Below, piece after piece: positions 1 to 5,554 of a DNA stretch of 5,683 bases. The notes beneath the pieces are model-generated. The model was given only the letters and a program-made list of their open reading frames with translations. It was not told the origin of the DNA and ran no database searches. The translations under genes and the position numbers were made by a program. The stretch lies in NCBI GenBank assembly GCA_937926415.1, contig CALBAF010000267.1, forward strand, positions 1-5,683, read 5' to 3'. Positions within the stretch are counted from its first letter, which is position 1; every line of letters starts with the position of its first letter. This DNA is from an uncultured Actinomyces sp. (lineage in GTDB: Bacteria; Actinomycetota; Actinomycetes; Actinomycetales; Actinomycetaceae).

Positions 1-434
1 AGGCCGCCGCCGAGCGCCTGCATCGCTTCGATGTGCAGGTTATCGACGGGTACGAGGGGCTGCGCCGACTCAAGGCTGATCCCTCGCTGCTCACCGACTT
101 CGATCCGCGTCTCGTGATCGTCGGCCTGGGAGCTGGTCTCCAGGAAGTCGTCGCGTCCTTCGCGCTGGGCCTCCTGCCCGAGGCTTCCGTGTGTACCGCG
201 GGCGGCTGGATCGACCAGTACGCGCGCGCAGCCGACGACTACTTCCCGAACTGGGTGCATGCCGCCCGCCTCGGGTGGGCCTGGCGCATCGCGCACGAAC
301 CCAAGCGTCTCACCAAGCGCTACACGGTCGAAGCCCTCGACTTCGTCGCCCATGCGCCCGAGCTCATCTCTCGGCTCGAGGCCATGGGTAGCTTCGACGA
401 TCTCGGCCTGGTCGGAGGCGTGACGATTCACTGA
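1..434 (+). CDS. WecG/TagA/CpsF-family (GT26) glycosyltransferase, 3' end
   Basis: This is the C-terminal part (about 144 residues) of a glycosyltransferase that transfers a sugar from a nucleotide donor to a polyprenyl-linked acceptor in surface polysaccharide or teichoic-acid-like polymer synthesis. The frame is open from base 3, so the start lies upstream of the window. A GTG at 33 is only an internal valine. Family landmarks are GLGAGLQE (bases 123-146), in the place of the usual GxPKQE loop; AGGWID (198-215), matching the G-G-x-x-D block; and WRIAHEPKR (282-308), matching the conserved W-R-L-x-x-E-P-x-R tail. In TagA the C-terminal basic tail helps complete the active site at the membrane. 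The gene ends at TGA 432-434 and is followed 25 nt later by a strong hairpin. It converges on a sugar-1-phosphate transferase, which supports a glycan locus. The acceptor and sugar cannot be told from this fragment. Confidence 0.82.
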   Translation, partial: AAAERLHRFDVQVIDGYEGLRRLKADPSLLTDFDPRLVIVGLGAGLQEVVASFALGLLPEASVCTAGGWIDQYARAADDYFPNWVHAARLGWAWRIAHEPKRLTKRYTVEALDFVAHAPELISRLEAMGSFDDLGLVGGVTIH

Positions 435-459
435 CCGAGGTTCACGCTTGTCGTTGTGA

Positions 460-489
460 AGGAGGCCGGCCCTGCGGGGCCGGCCTCCT
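460..489 (+). terminator. Hairpin terminator of the GT26 gene
   Basis: A perfect 12-bp stem, GGAGGCCGGCCC (461-472) with GGGCCGGCCTCC (477-488), is closed by the tetraloop TGCG. One more A-T pair at 460/489 makes 13 bp. It lies 25 nt after the stop codon. There is no T-run downstream, as is common for terminators in high-GC actinobacteria. Confidence 0.85.
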
Positions 490-982
490 CTGCGTCTCCA
501 GATGGGCTGGTGACGTCTGTCGGCGTCTATGGATGCTGCGGCTGGTCTCGCGTATGGCTTGTGCAATGCATCAAGGTGGAAAATGACAGGTCAGCCCCTC
601 TTTCACGCATGAGCGGTGGTCGGCTTTCGGGAGCGTTCAAGGGGCGTGCTCTGGGGTGGGACGTGGTGCTGAACGTGTCTCAAAACGCTTCCGGATGGAT
701 GCCAAGAAAGGGTTATGCAGTGAATGGTATAGCCCATAGAATGCGTCACTATGGTGTGACGGCTGGTTGTCTGACGGGGCGATAGATCCGGTACCTATAT
801 ATGGGTGTCAAACGTGTGCTGCACCTCTGGCGTGCTCGATGAGTGAGTTGCGGGGTGGCATGTGAATCTGTCGCGAGCGTGCGGCGCTTGTTTGACGGCT
901 CGATCTTCACAATGTGCGAGGAGTGCGCGTTCGCGCCGTTGTTGGCTTTCTGGTGGGCTGATGAGGGCCTGGTAGGGCATTG
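490..982. other. Gene-free stretch between two convergent terminators
   Basis: I see no convincing gene here. The longest plus-strand frame starts inside the terminator stem, has no ribosome binding site and gives an unrecognisable composition. The minus-strand frames run through the terminator of the opposite gene. Some short dyads are present: CCATAG (734-739) with CTATGG (749-754), which competes with CGTCAC (744-749) and GTGACG (756-761); and an interrupted hairpin at 861-911 made of TGTGAA/TTCACA and CGAGC/GCTCG. A small AT patch, TATATAT, sits at 796-802. This could be decayed sequence or hold a small RNA, but no promoter with acceptable spacing was found. Confidence 0.5.
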
Positions 983-1024
983 AAAAAAAAGGTGTGGCCC
1001 AAGCCAATCGGCTCGGGCCACACC
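983..1024 (-). terminator. Intrinsic terminator of the sugar transferase gene
   Basis: On the minus strand, a 10-bp stem GGTGTGGCCC/GGGCCACACC (991-1000 with 1015-1024) continues after one A-C mismatch into a further 4-bp stem with an AATC loop. Eight T residues follow directly (plus-strand A-run 983-990). This is a textbook Rho-independent terminator, starting 24 nt after the TAA stop at 1049-1051. Confidence 0.95.
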
Positions 1025-1048
1025 CAATCACACACAGAGAGGAAAGAC

Positions 1049-1744
1049 TTAGTAGGCGCCCTCGTGACGCAGGAGCGCGGGAATGGTCTGGAGCATGATC
1101 CACGTGTCGAGGGTGAGGGAGCGGTGCTGGGCGTAGGACAGGTCCAGGTGGACGGTCTCATCCCAGGAGAGGTTCGAGCGGCCGGAGATCTGCCAGAGGC
1201 CGGTGAGGCCGGGGCGGACGGCGAACTTGCCCATCACGCGGGGTTCGTACTGCGCAACCTCGCTGGGGAGCGGGGGGCGCGGGCCCACGAGGGACATGTC
1301 GCCACGCAGGACGTTGAAGAGCTGGGGTAGCTCGTCGATCGACGTCTTGCGCAGGAAGGCTCCGATGCGCGTAATGCGCGGATCGTTGGCCATTTTGAAC
1401 ATGATCGAATTTCCGGCGGAGGAGTCGGCCTCGTTGGCCTCCATGAGGGAGGCCTTGAGCTCTTCGGCGTCCACGCGCATGGTGCGGAACTTAAACATGG
1501 TAAAAGTCTTGCCGTTGAGGCCAACGCGTTCCTGAGTGAAGAAAGCGGGGCCGCCGTCGTTCAGACGGACCATCGCAGCGACGATGATCCACAGCGGAGT
1601 CAGAAGGATAATGCCGAAAAGAGCTGCGAAAATGTCGCACATGCGCTTGATGGCGTTGTCGGCGGAGGCGGCAAGATCCGACGCGTGCTCGAATGCGAGA
1701 GTCGCGGATGCGGCTCGTGCGGTGGGCTTCGTCAAAGTTGTCAT
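1049..1744 (-). CDS. Polyprenyl-phosphate sugar-1-phosphate transferase, short PglC-like form
   Basis: This 231-residue bacterial sugar transferase would move a sugar-1-phosphate from a UDP-sugar onto undecaprenyl phosphate at the inner face of the membrane, the priming step for a surface glycan. A hydrophobic helix (residues about 36-60), with a proline at 50, fits the re-entrant helix of monotopic phosphoglycosyl transferases. Then come QERVGLNG (71-78), KFRTM (85-89), DPRITRIG (121-128), the catalytic Asp-Glu pair D137-E138 in KTSIDELPQ, GDMSLVGPRPPLP (148-160) and RPGLTGLWQISGRS (177-190). Only the catalytic domain is present; the four-helix N-terminal part of WbaP/WcaJ-type enzymes is absent. 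About 34 polar residues precede the helix. The ATG at 1742-1744 is supported by a GAAGGA ribosome binding site (1755-1760) 10 nt upstream. Which sugar it transfers cannot be read from sequence. Confidence 0.93.
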   Translation of the reverse strand: MTTLTKPTARAASATLAFEHASDLAASADNAIKRMCDIFAALFGIILLTPLWIIVAAMVRLNDGGPAFFTQERVGLNGKTFTMFKFRTMRVDAEELKASLMEANEADSSAGNSIMFKMANDPRITRIGAFLRKTSIDELPQLFNVLRGDMSLVGPRPPLPSEVAQYEPRVMGKFAVRPGLTGLWQISGRSNLSWDETVHLDLSYAQHRSLTLDTWIMLQTIPALLRHEGAY

Positions 1745-1797
1745 CTGTGCGTCTTCCTTCTACTTCATCAAACTCAAATGCTGCATGTCGGTTAGAG

Positions 1798-1810
1798 GCG
1801 GAAAATCCGC
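1798..1810. repeat. Short dyad in the sugar transferase leader
   Basis: GCGGA-AAA-TCCGC is a perfect 5-bp inverted repeat with an A-rich centre, about 55 bp upstream of the sugar transferase start codon. It could be an operator or an mRNA hairpin in the predicted leader. A similar GCGG-AAAA-CCGC lies near the glyA promoter (2027-2038), which may be coincidence. Confidence 0.4.
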
Positions 1811-1823
1811 TTCGGACCGGGGC

Positions 1824-1838
1824 GTTTACTGGGTAAAC
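1824..1838. promoter_or_regulatory. Operator-like palindrome GTTTAC-N3-GTAAAC
   Basis: GTTTACTGGGTAAAC has perfect 6-bp arms around TGG. It stands out in this GC-rich genome and lies in the predicted leader of the sugar transferase, downstream of its likely -10. The size and symmetry suit a dimeric DNA-binding repressor. No particular regulator can be named. Confidence 0.45.
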
Positions 1839-1868
1839 ATCCCTGGCGCAACTCAGTCACCGTTAGGT

Positions 1869-1920
1869 GTTAACCCTAGTCTATCCACATGGTTAGCTTG
1901 GTCGCTAACCAAAGGGTTAA
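1869..1920. repeat. Cluster of four GGTTAR half-sites at the sugar transferase promoter
   Basis: The motif GGTTA(A/G) occurs in alternating orientation: GTTAACC (1869-1875, inverted), GGTTAGC (1891-1897), GCTAACC (1904-1910, inverted) and GGGTTAA (1914-1920). The middle two form a perfect 7-bp inverted repeat with a 6-bp centre. The outer two form TTAACCCT/AGGGTTAA (1870-1877 with 1913-1920). The cluster brackets the minus-strand TAGACT -10 and covers its -35 position. That is what an operator array for an autoregulated or polysaccharide regulator would look like. Confidence 0.5.
1878..1883 (-). promoter_or_regulatory. Probable -10 element of the sugar transferase promoter
   Basis: TAGACT on the minus strand is identical to the hexamers upstream of glyA and of the exonuclease gene. 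Transcription would start near 1871, giving a leader of about 126 nt. No good -35 hexamer is present at 16-18 bp; that position is covered by the GGTTAGC/GCTAACC dyad. Confidence 0.42.
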
Positions 1921-1947
1921 GTACAAGCGAAAAAAGGCTGTGATTTC

Positions 1948-2000
1948 GTGCACCTGACGAGTTGTGCACGTCAGATCTGAACGTTACATGACCAGCTGGT
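1948..2000. repeat. Run of short palindromes upstream of the glyA promoter
   Basis: This 53-bp stretch holds GTGCAC twice (1948-1953, 1964-1969), CTGACG-N9-CGTCAG (1954-1959 with 1969-1974), TCAGATCTGA (1971-1980) and ACCAGCTGGT (1991-2000). The last two are perfect 10-bp palindromes with centres 20 bp apart, about two helical turns. It lies between the two divergent -10 elements and may hold operators for either direction. No regulator is recognised. Confidence 0.4.
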
Positions 2001-2045
2001 AGCTTGCTGACACCTTGGCAGAATGCGCGGAAAACCGCCGAGCGA

Positions 2046-2051
2046 TAGACT
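2046..2051 (+). promoter_or_regulatory. Probable -10 element of the glyA-folD promoter
   Basis: TAGACT fits an actinobacterial -10. It predicts transcription starting at about 2058, which is exactly the first paired base of riboswitch helix P1; this agreement is the main support. No convincing -35 lies 16-18 bp upstream. TTGGCA at 2015-2020 is 25 bp away, too far to serve. Confidence 0.5.
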
Positions 2052-2056
2052 GGTCA

Positions 2057-2132
2057 GCGTGTCGTGACTGGCGAACAGGTGGGCCACCACCGGGGAGCGA
2101 CGCGTCGGCATCGATAGCCGCCCGCCTGGGCT
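2057..2132 (+). promoter_or_regulatory. ZTP (pfl) riboswitch
   Basis: This is the aptamer that binds the purine intermediates ZMP/ZTP, which build up when 10-formyl-THF runs short, and that turns on folate and purine genes. P1 pairs CGTGTCG (2058-2064) with CGACGCG (2098-2104), with one G-U pair. The conserved GACTGGCG lies at 2066-2073. P2 pairs GGTGG (2078-2082) with CCACC (2087-2091), followed by the conserved GGGGAGC. After a short linker, P3 carries the hallmark CCGCCTGGGC (2122-2131) with AGCC/GGCT pairing (2116-2119 with 2129-2132). The pseudoknot is GGCG (2070-2073) with CGCC (2123-2126). The genes below, glyA and folD, are classic targets of this class. No terminator follows, so control is probably on translation of glyA. 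Confidence 0.95.
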
Positions 2133-2149
2133 AGAGGCCACTGCCAACC

Positions 2150-2162
2150 ATCATCGGATGAT
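2150..2162 (+). promoter_or_regulatory. Small hairpin just ahead of the glyA ribosome binding site
   Basis: ATCAT-CGG-ATGAT forms a 5-bp stem with a 3-nt loop, 4 nt before the AGGAG Shine-Dalgarno (2167-2171), which is itself 6 nt from ATG. It lies between riboswitch P3 and the ribosome binding site and could be part of the expression platform. The stem is AU-rich and weak, so a role is uncertain. Confidence 0.35.
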
Positions 2163-2177
2163 CAATAGGAGAACCCC

Positions 2178-3461
2178 ATGGATTCCCTCAATGACATGAC
2201 ACTTGCGCAGCTGGATCCTGAGATTCAGGCAGTTCTGGACGCCGAGCTTGGTCGCCAGCGTGACACTCTCGAGATGATTGCCTCGGAGAACTTCGTGCCG
2301 CGCGCCGTCCTCGAGGCGCAGGGCTCGGTCCTCACTAACAAGTACGCCGAGGGCTACCCGGGCCGCCGCTACTACGGTGGCTGCGAGTTTGTGGACGTCG
2401 CAGAGTCCCTCGCCATCGAGCGCGCCAAGCAGGTCTTCGGCGGCGACTACGTGAACGTTCAGCCCCATGCCGGTGCGCAGGCCAACGCCGCTGCGCTCAT
2501 GGCCATGGCGAACGTCGGCGACCCGATCCTCGGCCTGTCGCTGGCCCACGGCGGTCACCTGACCCACGGCATGCGTCTGAACTTCTCGGGCAAGAACTAC
2601 AAGGCCGTCGCCTACGAGGTCGACCGTGAGACCATGCGCATCGAGCCTGAGAAGGTTCGCGAGGCCGCCCTCGCGGAGCGTCCGCGCGTCATCATCGCCG
2701 GCTGGTCCGCCTACCCGCGTCACCTCGACTTCCAGGCCTTCCGCGACATCGCGGACGAGGTGGGCGCAGCCCTCTGGGTGGACATGGCCCACTTCGCCGG
2801 CCTCGTCGCTGCGGGCCTGCATCCGAACCCCGTCCCCTTCGCCGACGTTGTGACGACGACGGTCCACAAGACCTTGGGTGGCCCTCGTTCCGGCATGATC
2901 CTGTCCTCGCGCGGCGAGCAGTGGGGCAAGAAGCTCAACACTGCCGTGTTCCCCGGCCAGCAGGGCGGCCCCCTCATGCATGCGATCGCCGCGAAGGCCA
3001 TCGCCATGAAGGTCGCGCAGACCGACGAATTCAAGGACCGCCAGCGCCGCACCCTCGAGGGCGCGCAGATTATTGCCGAACGCCTGGGCGCTGACGACGC
3101 GAAGAAGGCCGGTATCAAGCTGGTCACGGGCGGCACCGACGTGCACCTCGTCCTTGTTGACCTGGTCGACTCCGAGCTCAACGGTCAGCAGGCAGAGGAT
3201 CTGCTGCACGAGGTCGGCATTACGGTCAACCGCAATGCCGTCCCCTTCGACCCCCGTCCGCCGGCCGTCACCTCGGGCCTGCGCATCGGCACCCCCGCCC
3301 TCGCGACGCGCGGCTTCGACGCCGAGGACTTCGCCGAGGTTGCGGACATCATCGGCACGACCCTGTCCCAGGGTGCGTCCGGCGGCAATGTTGAGGTGGA
3401 CGCCCTGCGCGCCCGCGTCAAGAAGCTGACGGACAAGCACCCGCTGTACGCCGGGCTCTGA
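2178..3461 (+). CDS. glyA: Serine hydroxymethyltransferase
   Basis: This cytosolic PLP enzyme interconverts serine plus THF with glycine plus 5,10-methylene-THF, the main entry of one-carbon units. The 427-residue product has the usual bacterial length. Visible landmarks are the N-terminal LEMIASENF and [15 protein letters not shown] blocks, QPHAGAQAN, the [11 protein letters not shown] substrate/PLP loop, VDMAHFAGL, and [14 protein letters not shown] with the Schiff-base lysine at K231. FPGQQGGPL and the C-terminal SGLRIGTPA follow. The ATG at 2178 is fixed by AGGAG at 2167-2171, and the protein starts just ahead of the expected N-terminus. It is the first gene of an operon with folD, 2 nt downstream, and lies under a ZTP riboswitch, so it should be induced when 10-formyl-THF is scarce. 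The very long frame on the opposite strand is a codon-bias shadow. Confidence 0.98.
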   Translation: MDSLNDMTLAQLDPEIQAVLDAELGRQRDTLEMIASENFVPRAVLEAQGSVLTNKYAEGYPGRRYYGGCEFVDVAESLAIERAKQVFGGDYVNVQPHAGAQANAAALMAMANVGDPILGLSLAHGGHLTHGMRLNFSGKNYKAVAYEVDRETMRIEPEKVREAALAERPRVIIAGWSAYPRHLDFQAFRDIADEVGAALWVDMAHFAGLVAAGLHPNPVPFADVVTTTVHKTLGGPRSGMILSSRGEQWGKKLNTAVFPGQQGGPLMHAIAAKAIAMKVAQTDEFKDRQRRTLEGAQIIAERLGADDAKKAGIKLVTGGTDVHLVLVDLVDSELNGQQAEDLLHEVGITVNRNAVPFDPRPPAVTSGLRIGTPALATRGFDAEDFAEVADIIGTTLSQGASGGNVEVDALRARVKKLTDKHPLYAGL

Positions 3462-3463
3462 TC

Positions 3464-4372
3464 GTGAGGGCACCCTGGGAGGGCTCCGCTGGGGTCCTGG
3501 ATGGAAAGGCGACAGCTGCCGCCATCAAGGCGGAGCTGAAGGAGCGTGTCGATCGTCTGCGCGAGGCCGGGGTCGTCCCGGGCCTCGGCACGATCCTCGT
3601 GGGCGAGGATCCCGGTTCCGTCGCCTACGTCGCCGGCAAGCACCGCGATTGCGCGCAGATCGGCGCGGAGTCGATCCGCGTGGACCTGCCCGCCGACGCG
3701 ACGCAGGAACAGGTGGAAGCCGCGATTGATCAGCTCAACGCGGACCCCGCCTGCACGGGCTACATCGTGCAGCTGCCGCTGCCGCGCGGAATCGATACGA
3801 ACGCCGTTTTGGAGCGCATCGACCCCGCGAAGGACGCGGACGGCCTGCATCCGATGAACCTCGGACTTCTCGTGCTGCGAGGCTCCGGGCCCATCGATTC
3901 GCCTCTGCCGTGCACGCCGCGCGCGGTCATCGAGCTCATGGAACGCCATGGGATTGACCTGGCCGGCAAGAACGTGTGCGTCATCGGTCGAGGCGTGACC
4001 GTGGGTCGTTCGATTGGCCTGCTGCTCATGCGCAAGGAAGTCAACGCGACGGTCGACGTGTGCCACACGGGCACGACCGACCTGGCTGATCACGTGCGCC
4101 GTGCCGACGTCATCGTGGCGGCGGCGGGATCCGCTGGGATCATCACTCGCGACATGGTGGCCCCCGGCGCCATCGTCCTCGACGTCGGCGTGAGCCGCGT
4201 GCAGGGAGAGGACGGCAAGGCGCGCCTGATGGGCGACGTTGCAGACGGCGTTGATGAGGTGGCCAGCTGGCTGAGCCCCAATCCCGGCGGTGTCGGCCCG
4301 ATGACGCGGGCCCTCCTCGTGACGAACGTCGTCGAGGCGGCCGAACGTCAGGTGGGAATCAGCGCGAACTGA
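3464..4372 (+). CDS. folD: Bifunctional methylene-THF dehydrogenase / methenyl-THF cyclohydrolase
   Basis: FolD oxidises 5,10-methylene-THF with NADP+ and hydrolyses the product to 10-formyl-THF for purine and initiator-tRNA formylation, using the product of GlyA. The 302-residue protein shows [14 protein letters not shown] at its N-terminus, [22 protein letters not shown] with the catalytic Tyr55 and Lys59, QLPLP, DADGLHP, CTP, the dinucleotide-binding [14 protein letters not shown], and the signature PGGVGPMT (274-281). The start is taken as GTG 3464, 2 nt after the glyA stop. There is no clear Shine-Dalgarno, so translation is probably coupled to glyA. No other standard start codon lies in frame before the conserved LDGK. 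About ten unaligned residues at the N-terminus leave the exact start slightly uncertain. It shares the glyA transcript and ends before two hairpins. Confidence 0.97.
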   Translation: MRAPWEGSAGVLDGKATAAAIKAELKERVDRLREAGVVPGLGTILVGEDPGSVAYVAGKHRDCAQIGAESIRVDLPADATQEQVEAAIDQLNADPACTGYIVQLPLPRGIDTNAVLERIDPAKDADGLHPMNLGLLVLRGSGPIDSPLPCTPRAVIELMERHGIDLAGKNVCVIGRGVTVGRSIGLLLMRKEVNATVDVCHTGTTDLADHVRRADVIVAAAGSAGIITRDMVAPGAIVLDVGVSRVQGEDGKARLMGDVADGVDEVASWLSPNPGGVGPMTRALLVTNVVEAAERQVGISAN

Positions 4373-4376
4373 CAAA

Positions 4377-4412
4377 GCGCGCGTGGCCTCGGGTGACGAG
4401 GAGTTCGCGCGC
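4377..4412 (+). terminator. First hairpin after folD
   Basis: Beginning 4 nt after the folD stop, GCGCGCG (4377-4383) pairs with CGCGCGC (4406-4412). An internal loop (TGG/AGTT) leads to an inner stem CCTCG/CGAGG (4387-4391 with 4397-4401) closed by GGTGA. It lacks a T-run. It may protect the 3' end or assist the stronger hairpin just downstream. Confidence 0.5.
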
Positions 4413-4421
4413 GAATAGCGC

Positions 4422-4460
4422 GGAGGCGCGGTGAGGATGTCCATTCCTCGCCGCGCCTCC
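4422..4460 (+). terminator. Main terminator of the glyA-folD operon
   Basis: A 16-bp stem (4422-4437 with 4445-4460) with a single G-U pair is closed by the 7-nt loop TGTCCAT. It lies 49 nt past the folD stop and is followed by TCGTTCCTCT. It separates folD from the exonuclease gene, whose -10 starts 10 nt after it. Confidence 0.88.
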
Positions 4461-4469
4461 TCGTTCCTC

Positions 4470-4475
4470 TAGACT
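4470..4475 (+). promoter_or_regulatory. Probable -10 element of the exonuclease promoter
   Basis: TAGACT would give a start near 4482 and a leader of about 22 nt to the ATG at 4504. The -35 position falls inside the 3' arm of the folD terminator and has no good match. The support is that this is the third gene here with the same hexamer at a sensible distance. Confidence 0.45.
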
Positions 4476-4503
4476 GAAGAAAAACTCGCGTAAGGAGAAA
4501 ACG

Positions 4504-5331
4504 ATGACTCTGACGGTGACCACCGTGAACCTCAACGGCATCCGTGCCGCACACAAGCGCGGCTTCCTTGACTGGCTGGAGGGGAGCGACACGGATGTGC
4601 TGCTCATGCAGGAGGTGCGCGCGCCCGAGGAGATCTCCCGCGAGATCATGGGTGAGGCCTGGGAGAGTGTGTGGGTTCCTTGCCGCATCAAGGGGCGCGC
4701 GGGCGTGGGCGTGGCCGTGCGACGCGGGCGCGCCGCTTTGGAGGGTGAGCCCCGCCTGATCCTCGACGACGCTGAGACGGACGTGGACTCGGGCCGCTGG
4801 GTCGAGGCCATCGTGCGTCCCGAAGGTGGCGACACTCCCGTGCGCGTCGTCTCTGCCTACTTCCACTCCGGCGAGAAGGATACGCCCAAGCAGGAGGCCA
4901 AGATGGCGCACCTGCCGCGCATCGGGCAGCGCATGGCCGAGCTCCTCGCCGAGGAGGCCGCCGGCGGTATCTCATCCCTCGTGTGCGGCGACTTCAACGT
5001 CGTGCGCTCCGAGGCAGACATCAAGAACTGGAAGCCGAACCACAACAAGCGCGCCGGCGTCCTCGATGAGGAGATTGCCTTCCTCAACCAGTGGGTGGAC
5101 GAGGGCTGGCGTGACACCGTGCGTGACCTGGCCGGTGACGTGCAGGGCCCCTACTCATGGTGGTCGTGGCGCGGCCAGGCCTTCGTCAACAACGCGGGCT
5201 GGCGCATCGACTATCAGTACGCGACGCCCGCCCTGGGCGAGCGCGCGCGTTCCTTCGAGATCGGCCGCGCCGACGAGTACGCGGAGCGCTTCTCGGATCA
5301 TGCGCCGGTCTCGGTAACCTACGAGATCTGA
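4504..5331 (+). CDS. xthA: Exodeoxyribonuclease III / AP endonuclease
   Basis: This Mg2+-dependent DNA repair nuclease of the endonuclease-exonuclease-phosphatase fold cleaves 5' of abasic sites in base excision repair, removes 3' blocking groups and degrades 3' ends. The 275-residue product is close to the E. coli ExoIII length (268). All key residues are present: N9/N11 in NLNGIR, E37 in MQEVRAP, Y119 in SAYFHSGE, D163 and N165 in CGDFNVV, W233/D236 in WRIDYQY, and D265-H266 in SDHAPV. The typical NWKPNHNKRAG loop (175-185) is also present. The ATG at 4504 has a strong AAGGAG (4492-4497) 6 nt upstream. It is a single-gene unit with its own -10 and terminator. Subfamily (ExoIII-like or broader AP-endonuclease function) is best placed with ExoIII from these motifs. 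Confidence 0.95.
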   Translation: MTLTVTTVNLNGIRAAHKRGFLDWLEGSDTDVLLMQEVRAPEEISREIMGEAWESVWVPCRIKGRAGVGVAVRRGRAALEGEPRLILDDAETDVDSGRWVEAIVRPEGGDTPVRVVSAYFHSGEKDTPKQEAKMAHLPRIGQRMAELLAEEAAGGISSLVCGDFNVVRSEADIKNWKPNHNKRAGVLDEEIAFLNQWVDEGWRDTVRDLAGDVQGPYSWWSWRGQAFVNNAGWRIDYQYATPALGERARSFEIGRADEYAERFSDHAPVSVTYEI

Positions 5332-5342
5332 GAGTCATCGAT

Positions 5343-5380
5343 GGGCCGCGGCCTAGGGGGTACTTCCCGGGCCGCGGCCT
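5343..5380 (+). terminator. Terminator of the exonuclease gene
   Basis: GGCCGCGGCC (5344-5353) pairs with an identical self-complementary copy at 5370-5379, with a further GGG/CCC pairing inside (5356-5358 with 5366-5368) and a G-U pair outside. It starts 12 nt after the stop. There is no T-run. Being symmetric, it could also stop transcription coming from the right. Confidence 0.85.
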
Positions 5381-5447
5381 CTCGCGTCTGCGCTGTGCTC
5401 GTCGTCTGTGGTGCACCCGTGGTCGCCACCGTCGCTCGCCCCAAAAA

Positions 5448-5554
5448 TTCGCATGCAATTCAATTGTGTGAAGGTTCAACAAAGTCTGGAAACGTTGCAA
5501 TTCCAACGATCTGAATTCATGATTTGAAATAGTCGTGGGGGAATTGCATGCGAA
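5448..5554. repeat. Perfect 14-bp inverted repeat bounding an AT-rich island
   Basis: TTCGCATGCAATTC (5448-5461) and its exact reverse complement GAATTGCATGCGAA (5541-5554) flank 79 bp of AT-rich sequence in an otherwise very GC-rich region. Each arm holds the palindrome GCATGC, and their centres are 95 bp apart, about nine helical turns. A third copy of the core TGCAATTC lies between them at 5496-5503. The right arm includes an ATG (5548-5550). This suits a set of operator sites around a promoter; a remnant of a small mobile repeat is a weaker alternative. Confidence 0.6.
5495..5523 (+). promoter_or_regulatory. Possible promoter of the partial ORF at the right edge
   Basis: TTGCAA (5495-5500) and CATGAT (5518-5523) are separated by 17 bp and each match the sigma-70 consensus at four of six positions. 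A start near 5530 would leave an 18-nt leader with GGGGGA before ATG 5548. The -35 overlaps the middle TGCAATTC site. Confidence 0.35.

Noticed and set aside
456..785. A 109-codon plus-strand frame after the GT26 gene
   Set aside because: It starts just before and runs through the terminator stem, has no ribosome binding site, and its composition is not protein-like.
767..802. A promoter formed by TTGTCT and TATATA
   Set aside because: The spacing is 23 bp, far from optimal, and no gene follows.
749..1103. Minus-strand frames overlapping the sugar transferase terminator
   Set aside because: They cross a textbook intrinsic terminator and overlap the 3' end of a certain gene in another frame.
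1939..1955. A possible Crp/GlxR site (TGTGA then GCACC)
   Set aside because: Only one half-site matches TGTGA-N6-TCACA; the other half is too different.
2151..3473. A 440-codon open frame opposite glyA
   Set aside because: It is the exact antisense of a clearly identified gene, has a low-complexity Arg/Gly/Val-rich product, and arises from GC-biased third positions.
3185..4444. A 419-codon open frame opposite folD and the end of glyA
   Set aside because: Antisense to folD, overlaps the operon terminator, and has no recognisable motif; a codon-bias shadow.
5354..5455. A short minus-strand frame starting at the ATG in the left arm of the inverted repeat
   Set aside because: About 33 codons, running into the exonuclease terminator, without a recognisable product; the start resembles the right-arm frame only because the arms are inverted copies.
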